Origin: Paracamarosporium sp. OC-R06-R3
Lineage: Eukaryota; Ascomycota; Dothideomycetes; Pleosporales; Didymosphaeriaceae
Reading direction: 5' to 3'
Length of the DNA: 64,000 nucleotides
Assembly: GCA_019828545.1 (NCBI GenBank)
Contig: JACVRA010000101.1
Span: forward strand, 302,658-366,657
Shown in pieces: positions 56,480 through 64,000 of this stretch (position 1 is the stretch's first letter; each line of letters starts with the position of its first letter). The notes under the pieces were generated by a model. The model had not been told where the DNA came from, made no database searches, and was given only the letters and a program-made list of their open reading frames with translations. The position numbers and the translations under genes were made by a program.

Positions 56480-58310
56480 ATGACGGACTTCGACTTCGAC
56501 AACTCCCCAGAAGCCCCTCTCAAAGGCTCCCTACGCAAAGATTTCTTCTGGGGGTAAGTAAGTTTTCTTCGAACCATCTAACTACTCTCCAACCACGAAA
56601 CCCCGCAGTATCAAGTGAACATACAATTAACGTTTATCCAAGCTACGCAACCGCAGCCCCCCAAATCGAAGGCGCCTGGAACAAAGACGGCAAAGGACCC
56701 TCAACATGGGATACGCTTGCTCACACACCCGGCCGCGTGATCGACGCCAGCACCGCAGACGACGCATGTCGTAGCTACGAACTCTTCAAGGAAGATGTAA
56801 AGCTAATGAAAAGCTATGGCGTGAATGCATACCGGTTCAGTTTGGTACGTCACGCCAGCCCCAAATTCCCTGATTGTATATTCCCCACGAGTTCATGCTT
56901 CGCCGTGGAAATCCACATATCTTGTGAAACTAGACAATTGCTGAGCGAAGACAATGTTATAGTCATGGAGCCGCATCATCCCCCTAGGCGGCGCCTCCGA
57001 CCCCCTCAACGAGTCCGGCATATCCTTCTACTCCGCCCTAATCGACGAGCTCCTCGCGAACAACATAACCCCCTTCGTGACGCTCTTCCACTGGGATGTG
57101 CCTCAGGCCCTCGAAGACCGCTACAAAAGCATGTTGAACCAGGACAAGTACGTCCCTGATTTTGTGCGGTACGCAAGAGTGTGTTTCGAGCGGTTTGGAG
57201 ACAGGGTCAAGCATTGGATTACGTATAATGAGCCTGGTGTTTTTGCGCTGGCGGGGTACGCGGGGGGTGCGCATGCGCCGAATCGGTCGAGTGATAGGGA
57301 GAAGTATAAGGAGGGGGATACGAGTCGGGAGCCGTGGATTGTACGTTGTCCTTTTTTCTGTTCTCAGCGTGGAATGCCCCCTGTTTATCTGGAGTTTTTA
57401 AAAAAATTCGAAATCTCACATTCAAACCCGTACTGACAGTTCATTCCTCTAGGTCGGCCATACGCAACTCGTCTCCCATGCGCACGCCGTGCACCTCTAC
57501 CGCACAGAATTCGCACCCGCCCAAAAAGGTACAATAGGCATAACCCTCAGCGGCAACTGGTCTGCCCCCTGGGACGCCCAAGACCCCGCGGACATCGCCG
57601 CCGCCCAACGCGCCCTCGAATTCGAAATCGCCTGGTTCGCAGACCCCGTCCACGGCACCAGCAGCAATCCCGAAGTCGACTACCCGGCTAGCATGCGCAA
57701 GCAGCTCGGCGACCGCCTCCCCACGTTCAGCGACGTGGAAAAGAGACTTGTACGCGGAAGCTCCGATTTCTACGGTATGAACACGTACACTGCGTTTTTT
57801 GTGAGGGATAAGGTGCCGCCGGGCGAACCGATCCCGCCCGAAGACCACAAGGGGAATCTCGCGTGGTTCGATGAGAATAAAGAAGGTGTGTCGCGCGGTA
57901 AAGAGTCTGATACCGAGTGGCTGCGGACGTCGCCATGGGGATTCGCGAATCTGCTGCGCTGGATTTGGGGGCGATACCATAAGCCTATCTACGTTACTGA
58001 GAACGGGACGACTACTAAAGGCGAGCATGTTGCTGCGCCCCCGTCTGAAGACGTGTTGAATGATACGCATCGCATCGACTTTTACCGTTCGTATGTTGGC
58101 GAGCTCGCGAAAGCTGTAAAGGAGGATGGAATCGATATCCGCTCGTACTTTGGATGGACGTTGCTTGATAACTGGGAGTGGGCGAAGGGGTACACCGATC
58201 GGTTTGGCGTCACTTGGGTCGACTTCGATTCTCCGGAGAAGACGCGGTATCCAAAGAAGAGTGCAGCTTTCAACCGCGAATACTTCGAGCATCTGATCGC
58301 CCAGTCATAG
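56480..58310 (+). CDS. GH1 beta-glucosidase
   Basis: Four exons, 56480-56553, 56643-56844, 56963-57340 and 57453-58310, encode 503 residues. Seen: LRKDFFWGYATAAPQIEGAW start, YRFSLSWSRIIPLGG, LFHWDVPQALEDRY, acid/base TYNEPGV (Glu near 182) and nucleophile YVTENGT (Glu near 401), WTLLDNWEWAKGYTDRFG at the aglycone/glycone site, and KKSAAFNREYF at the end. Known: GH1 retaining beta-glucosidases cleave cellobiose or short beta-glucosides. There is no signal peptide, so it is cytosolic. The short first exon is fixed by the FFWG-YATAAPQIEG junction. It follows a sugar transporter, which is the usual pairing for intracellular cellodextrin use. Confidence 0.93.
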
Positions 58311-58534
58311 TTCTGATGTATAGAAGATTGGTTTGTGTGATCCTAGGTCTAACATTATAAGTTTTATCGAGGAAACGTAGTATCTGGAATGAACGTCAGT
58401 ACTCGATTGCAGATGCGTCAGACGTTGAATAGTCTGCTTAATTGGATAAAATGGTGAATTTGTTGATGGGACGGAACTGCTTGTTTGTTCAAAGTCTCAA
58501 CTAGAACCATCTAAGATATGGAATTGGAGTAATC

Positions 58535-60608
58535 TTAGGGACTTGTCGTTTGAGAGCGTGATTGCTGCTGAGGCTGCGTTTCCACGTCTTCAGGCAATGC
58601 TGCATCGTCCGCTTCTCCAACATCCTTCTCCTTCCTCGTGGCTTCTGTGTTTTTTCCACTTCCAGTCTGCATCCCTCCCATCTCTTTCTGCAACGAGGCA
58701 AGCGCGTCCTGAGGATTCTCTTCCTCAGACACTTGAGCTACCTTGTCACCCATCTCATCCTTTGCCACCTCCTTTCTTTCTCCGCCCTCTTCAAAATGTT
58801 TTGAAACAAACCTCTCCAATGTTGCAACCCTAGCATCGACCCTATACTCAGCCGTCTTGTACCACTTTAACAGCGCAACACACCTCCCATCCCTGGCCTC
58901 GAGCAGACGTTCAATCAGATTTTCATGAGTCTTGCGTCTTGGAACCAGACCTTCGCTCATCATCTCTTCAAAGTAGCTGACCGCATCGTCAAGGTCTCCA
59001 GCATTGCAGCATGTTAAAATCAGCCGGTCGTAAGTCAACCGGTCGGGTCGGATGTTGAGCTCAATCATCTCAGAGGCAAGGTACATGGCGAGTTCTTTAC
59101 GGCCCGCGAGATGGCAGCCGCGGAAGAGCTCGTTGAAGGTTGCGGTTGTGGGGCCCGCTTTGGCGACGCTTTTCAGGGCCTTGTAGAGCTCGATCGCTTC
59201 AGGAAGATTGGAGAGCTTGATAGCGGCCTTAATGCAGACGTTCACAGCAGCCGTGGGAACCTTGCGACCCGAGCGCTCAAGATCTTGGAGTTGCATGAAG
59301 GCGTTCATGGGTCGCTCCTTCTCTTTGCTTAGATACGCATACAACGGATGCAATTCGTCTTCCGTGATCTTTAAGCTCGACTCCTGCATGATTAGAACGA
59401 CGCTCAACGCAGCAGGCAAGTCGTTGGCCACAAGGTAGCATTGGATGAGGGCTTCGTAGTGGTGAGTTTTGAATACCGTGTTGCGCTCAGCAAGAACGCG
59501 AAAAACATCAGTAGCAAGTTTGACGTCGCCTACGCGCGAAGCGACAGAGAGCACGTTTAGGCATGTTCCTGTGGTGGGTTTGAGGTAACCGGGTACTACT
59601 TGTGTGTGCCATATCATGCTTGTAGCCTCGGGCTATCATCAGTCAGCCAGGGGTTTCTTCTGAATTCCAGGTTCTGTTGAACAAGGCCAAAGTACTCACA
59701 ATATGTTTCTTGCCCGCCACATCAAGTAACTGCACCCACAAGCTGCCACTCAAGCTTGCATCGCCATTCTTAGAGACGTTCTGCTTGAGGCTGAGCACGT
59801 AGAATGCCTCCTCCACCTCGCCGTATTCTAGCAGCATCCAGATCGCCTTATCCCACAACCAAGAATCAACCCGGACACCTTCCTTAACCATACTCTCCAG
59901 CTTCTCCAGTGCCAATTCAAAACACCTCTCTCTCAGCAAACCCGCAACGACGAAGCCTTGTGCCGTAGGAGACAAATTCCACCACCTCTCTCTCATATAT
60001 TCTAGTATATCCGTACGTAGGAAGGAATCAGGATGAACGGCGAGTGCTTCGAGAGCACATTCGCAGGCGCGCGCGTCGAGTTCGATGCCTGCAAGGGCCA
60101 TGTCTTCCAGAGCTTTGCGGATCTTGCCGGCCGTACCCCATTCGGGCGAAACGTACGAGTGAAGCAGGGCCGTATACATCTGTAGGTTCGGGCGCTCCCG
60201 CCTATCCTTGATCAAGATGTTGAGGATATTTAGGACTTCTTGATGGAACCCCTTTGCTCCATCAATGCGCAGCCGGCTGTACAGCTCCTCGTTGGAAAGG
60301 CGGACGATGTCATGTGTAGGTTTACGTTTGTTAAAGACCTCCTTCGGGATGGTTCTCGAGTTGTTACGGCGCGCAACATCTGATGAATGGCTGAAGGATT
60401 CGACCGGGGCGAAGGGTGTGTTTGGTGCGGCGGCGACTGTGTTATATGAGCGTGAAGACGACTTCGTTGCGTCGGAGCGAATGGAAGGTCGCGTAGAAAT
60501 TGTCTTCCCAGAGCCTAGGAGCCCCGTGTCCAATCGGACGGAAGCCTGCGTCCACCTCGGGCAAAGGCATCGCCAAAGTGCGTCGTTCACGAAGGGTCGT
60601 GGCGGCAT
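58535..60608 (-). CDS. mitochondrial pentatricopeptide-repeat (PPR) protein
   Basis: Two exons, 60608-59700 and 59632-58535, encode 668 residues. Seen: an Arg/Ser-rich N-terminus fitting mitochondrial import, then PPR units such as PNLQMYTALLHSYVSPEWGTAGKIRKALEDM, ARACECALEALAVH, TTATFNELFRGCHLAGRKELAMYLASEMIELNI, RPDRLTYDRLILTCCNAGDLDDAVSYFEEMMSEGL and TAQGFVVAGLLRERCFELALEKL. The C-terminal tail is acidic/Gln-rich and disordered-looking. Known: fungal PPR proteins bind organelle RNA and help maturation, stability or translation of mitochondrial transcripts. The target RNA is not identifiable. The ATG at 60608 is used because an in-frame stop lies just upstream. Confidence 0.85.
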
Positions 60609-61098
60609 TGATGGTGTCGATGTTCTGATCAGAGCCGCCAAAGCTCAAAAGCTCGAACCGCGAACTGGAGGTTGGGCGCAGAGCCTCGACCACTAGCTAT
60701 TTTAGGTAAGAGTCACCCACGCCGGTGGATGGTGCACGTCGTTGCGTCGCTTTACTGCATAGATAAACGAAAGCATAGCACACACTCTAATTATCGTCAC
60801 AAGGTAATGTAAGTTAGAATGAGGCAAGAATAATTATCGTCGATCCGTGCTCTTTTCGAGGTTCGGGATACCTATCAAGACCTCGCACATGATGCGCCGC
60901 CCAATGCAATGCTCGACGTATGCACCCAGAGGCCCAAGGTATCAAGCGCAATGCTTACGCACAAGCCCGGCCAACAGATTATAAACTACATATCATTCGA
61001 ATGTAGCGCCGACTACATGCTCGGCCCATCATCCATCATAACAATATACAAACTCTTGTGAACAAGAAAGCTACAAGAAAGCTTTGCATGTATTGTCC
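60609..61098. other. intergenic
   Basis: 490 bases upstream of the PPR gene and downstream of the CDP-DAG synthase gene. AT-rich, no coding exon seen. Confidence 0.5.
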
Positions 61099-62818
61099 TC
61101 ATCTCTTGGCTGGCGCCTGGAGGTATTCCAGTATCTGTTCGTCGTCAGCTTCAAGCACGTCCTCGAAGGAACACTAACTTACCTGAGTGGGCAGCAACTC
61201 CTTCTCCACCAGATTCCTCCCGAGTATTCGCACAACCTCAACTTGTTCTTCAGGCGAAAGGCCGGTAATGGCCGCTTCCAGAACGCTACCAACGGTTGCG
61301 TGGTTGACGGCAATGAAGCTGGAATAGTAGAAGAAAGTAATTGTGCCCATAATAAACTGGCAATCCATGCGATCTGTGATGCCACCATGGCCAGGAATGC
61401 TGTCGCCAAAGTCCTTGATCTTAAAGGTGCGTTTCAAGCCCGAAGCAAAGAAACCGCCGAAGGGTGCTATCCAGGAGGCGAATGTGGCCAGGACGAGGAC
61501 ATGGAGATAGAGAGGTTTGAAGGTGTACGTGTTGCTAATCGGAAGGCCCGGTGGGATGAAGGGAACGACGTAGGTTTTAGGGAAGAATACAGGATTCGGG
61601 GTGCATTCCAAACCCGTCCACATGTTTGCGCCGAGGTCCTGCATATTGTCAGTTGGATCAAGGAGCGCAGAGAGCCATGACGTACATTGACCGGGCAGAT
61701 GAAGTACTTCGATTGTGCCATCAAGCTTGTCATTACCACGCCCAAGAGTAAAGTGAAGAACCACGCTCCAAGAAATCCTTCCCAAGTCTTCTTCGGAGAA
61801 ATCTTGATTAAAGGCGTTCGACCAAAGGTGATTCCGCAGAGATAGGCAAAGATGTCGTTGGTGACAACCAAAGCCACGGGCAAGAAAAACCAGATGAAGC
61901 CCTCGAAGACGTTGTTGATGATGAAATGGGCTTGTCCAACGATGAGGAATAGGGCCATGTGCGTCCAAGCGAACTGGCTAAATTGGAACTTGTAATGGCC
62001 CTTTTGAAGAGAAGATACAAAGAAAATGAAGCCTGCAAAGTCAGTCATGGGTAACATGCCAATACAGAGGATAGTTCATACCAATGATGTACAGCATGAA
62101 GGAGATGAATCTATGGTGGGTAGCAAGCGGAAGCAAGATGCGGTCGACAAGCAGAATGTGCTTGAAGTAGTAGATTACACTTTCTCCATAGAGGAAGTAC
62201 ATTGTGGTGCCCAAGAAGTACCAGTTCAATGACTTTGTGAAGCGCAGACTCCTAGCCTTGCTGGGTACGGCATGTATGGCAATGACTTCCTTGAAAGAGA
62301 TGATCTGGAGGGCGGTCACGACGATGATGATGTAGATGTGGCCGGCGAAGAGAGCCCAGAAGAAGCCGGCAAGCATGACGAAGGTCCAGATAGTGCGTGT
62401 ATAGAGGTTCTGCATCTTCTTTTCATATTCGGACTGCGGCGGAGGAGCGGGCTGGACCACGATCAGCGGGGTGGTGGATGAGGGAGGGGTGGTGGCTTTG
62501 CGGGCAAGAGGTGCGCACAGGTACCGCATAGTGCTTGGAATACCACTGCCGGAGTCATGACGAAGAGCCACTTCAAAGTAAAGCTGATGTCTTCTGGAAG
62601 ACGGCTGCCTGACCGCAAACCTTGGGCCGTGATGTAGCTGAAGGGGGGCTTACCGTCTCGTCCACCTTGCCGCCTGCGTGGCCATTTCTTGTAGGGCTGC
62701 TGGGCTCGGAGTGGGCCGTCTCTGAGTGTTCAGAGACGCTCATGGACGGGCGACGCCCCTTGTTGTTGGGGTTGCTGCCCCGGTGCTGGAACTTGACGTC
62801 TTTGCGCGGCCTGGCCAT
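61099..62818 (-). CDS. cds1: CDP-diacylglycerol synthase (phosphatidate cytidylyltransferase)
   Basis: At least five exons. Firm: 61134-61099, 61638-61183, 62032-61686, one ending at 62082, and the first from 62818 to about 62654. The junction between the first exon and the next (about 62654-62550) is uncertain. Seen: MARPRKDVKFQHRG polar N-terminus, EYEKKMQNLYTRTIWTFVM, eight or so membrane helices, SLNWYFLGTTMYFLYGESVIYYFKHILLVD, LIKISPKKTWEGFLGAW, and the family signature SGLKRTFKIKDFGDSIPGHGGITDRMD. Known: it makes CDP-diacylglycerol from CTP and phosphatidate, feeding phosphatidylinositol, phosphatidylserine and cardiolipin synthesis at the ER. All signature residues (Ser, Lys-Arg, Lys-Asp, His-Gly-Gly, Asp-Arg-x-Asp) are present. 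Confidence 0.92.
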
Positions 62819-63194
62819 TGTTTTGGCTGTGCTGCGCAGCGGAGCGCGAGGGGTTCGAGGGGAGAGCTGGGGCCGGGGAGCGCGTCGGGGAGGAAGACGA
62901 CGTGTGAATGTGCGCAGTGCGCAGCGCGGGGGAGAATCGCAGCAGAGGGGCTGGCGTTTGGTGGAGGACGAGTTGGCAGGCTCTGTACAAAGACGTCACT
63001 CAGTGCTCCGCCGATTTTGGGCCCTGCGCGCTGGAGACGCTAACGTCAGCCTTGCATGCATGTGAAGAGTAGCTGCAGCCACTAGCAGCCGACGCGATTC
63101 TCGACGCGACAACGGCGGCGCACCCGCAATTGGCATCTTGGGATATTGGAATGTTGGAGGCGGCGCAGGCATCGCTTTGGCATGGCCCGCAACC
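62819..63194. promoter_or_regulatory. divergent promoter, cds1 / Rad26-like
   Basis: 376 bases between divergent starts, GC-rich. No coding exon recognised. Confidence 0.45.
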
Positions 63195-64000
63195 ATGTAC
63201 GATGACGACTTTGACTTCTCCGACGCTGACTTCGACGACCTGCCCGCCAACACGCTGCAGCAGCTCGAGACAACAGCAATCCGCGCGACGCAGCAGCAGA
63301 GCCACAATGACAGTGCGGTGACCGAACAAGACTCGGCGGTTTACGGCTTCGACGAGGGCGACGACGACGAAGACGAGGACGAGGTTGTGAATCTGGATGA
63401 CGCCAGAGGGGCACCCCACCTCCCCAGCAACAACGCGAATGCCTACGAGGGCGGGCAACGCGACAGTGGCGACAATGGCGACAATGTACACTATGACGGG
63501 GCCATGGAGGTCGAGCAGGCGCCCCAGCAGTCACAGATCGACGTCGGGAGGCTCCTCGCGCGCATCAAGAAGGTGGGATTGACCACCAGAATGCCTACAT
63601 GAACTGTAGCTGACGGCTACAGCTAGAGCAAGAAAAACGGCGCCTGAACCATGACCTCGCGACCACTTCGGCAGAGGCAATCAAGAAGACGGGCGAGGTG
63701 GACAACCTCCGCCGCCGCACCGAACATGCAACTCGCCAAACCGAGCAGCGCCTTGCTCAACAGCAGCAGGAGCACAAGGAGTCGACAGCCAAGATTGCTG
63801 CAGAGAGAGATGCCCTGTTGCGGCAGCTGGAACAGGCCAAGACAAACAGTGCCTTTGATGAGCACAGTCGTCAAGAGGAGCAGATGCGCAGGCCGCGGCG
63901 GGTCGTACCAGCCCGTCCTAAGCCTGTTGCGCCCGCGACGGTGAGCCCCGCAGCCACCCCAAAGAAGGGGCAGAAGATTTTACCCCTCGGAGATGGCTTC
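63195..64000 (+). CDS. ATRIP/Rad26 (UvsD) checkpoint protein, 5' part only
   Basis: Exons 63195-63572 and 63623 to the window end; the frame is open at the right edge, so the gene is partial (252 codons seen). Seen: an acidic N-terminus MYDDDFDFSDADFDDLPANT, a long Asp/Glu/Gln-rich stretch, LLARIKK joined to LEQEKRRLNHDL, a coiled coil (about 120-215, TQRLAQQQQEHKEST-type heptads), and RRPRRVVPARPKPVAPA with a basic-Pro tail. This is the N-terminal layout of fungal Rad26/UvsD, the partner of ATR kinase, in which the acidic start binds RPA and the coiled coil dimerises. Known role: DNA-damage and replication checkpoint. The helical-repeat C-terminus is outside the window. Confidence 0.8.

Noticed and set aside
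57441..58292. 283-residue minus-strand frame
   Set aside because: Long antisense shadow of the GH1 last exon; the sense strand carries the catalytic motifs.

Overview
This 64 kb window is nuclear DNA of a filamentous ascomycete, most likely a dothideomycete (inference). The support is short 45-100 bp GT-AG introns, kexin-processed and STAND-type proteins, and a run of typical fungal housekeeping genes. There are 24 protein-coding genes I regard as well supported (the last one cut by the right edge), two small low-confidence genes, and several gene-poor gaps. No tRNA, rRNA, CRISPR array or intact transposon was recognised. Many genes are spliced; the exon models were joined by hand by matching splice sites, reading frame and family similarity.

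Left edge (0.5-3.7 kb) is the standout. A UstYa/DUF3328-type membrane oxidase gene (minus strand) is divergently paired with a secretory precursor (plus strand) that carries eight dibasic kexin sites and nearly identical acidic-spacer/cationic-block repeats. Each repeat lies on its own small exon. This is the minimal signature of a fungal ribosomal peptide (dikaritin-like RiPP) locus, but the repeats lack the aromatic residues of the known core peptides.

4.8-12 kb: ADP-ribosylglycohydrolase, cyclase-associated protein (actin), a Mak32-like pfkB kinase, a 68-residue one-TM protein, and mitoribosomal protein mL44. 13.9-28.8 kb: a pseudokinase, a secreted/anchored conserved protein, a class-V PLP enzyme, a tiny cysteine-rich secreted protein (effector-like), NuA4 subunit Eaf7 divergent from a gamma-tubulin complex protein, and an acyltransferase-3 membrane protein.

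29.5-37.8 kb looks like an innate-recognition/incompatibility-type accessory region. It holds an ankyrin protein with a HeLo-like N-terminus and a C-terminal membrane anchor, two small genes, an array of TTGACCGGTCA-like boxes, and a large kinase/NB-ARC/helical-repeat NLR-like protein.

38-43 kb: an AhpD/CMD-like protein, the TTC27/Emw1 TPR protein, and a prion-like glycine-zipper protein. 46-51 kb: a full-size ABCB (MDR) transporter. 51-58 kb: a sugar-use group (GH95, an MFS sugar transporter divergent from it, and a GH1 beta-glucosidase), with both hydrolases lacking signal peptides. 58.5-64 kb: a mitochondrial PPR protein, CDP-diacylglycerol synthase, and the start of the ATRIP/Rad26 checkpoint gene.
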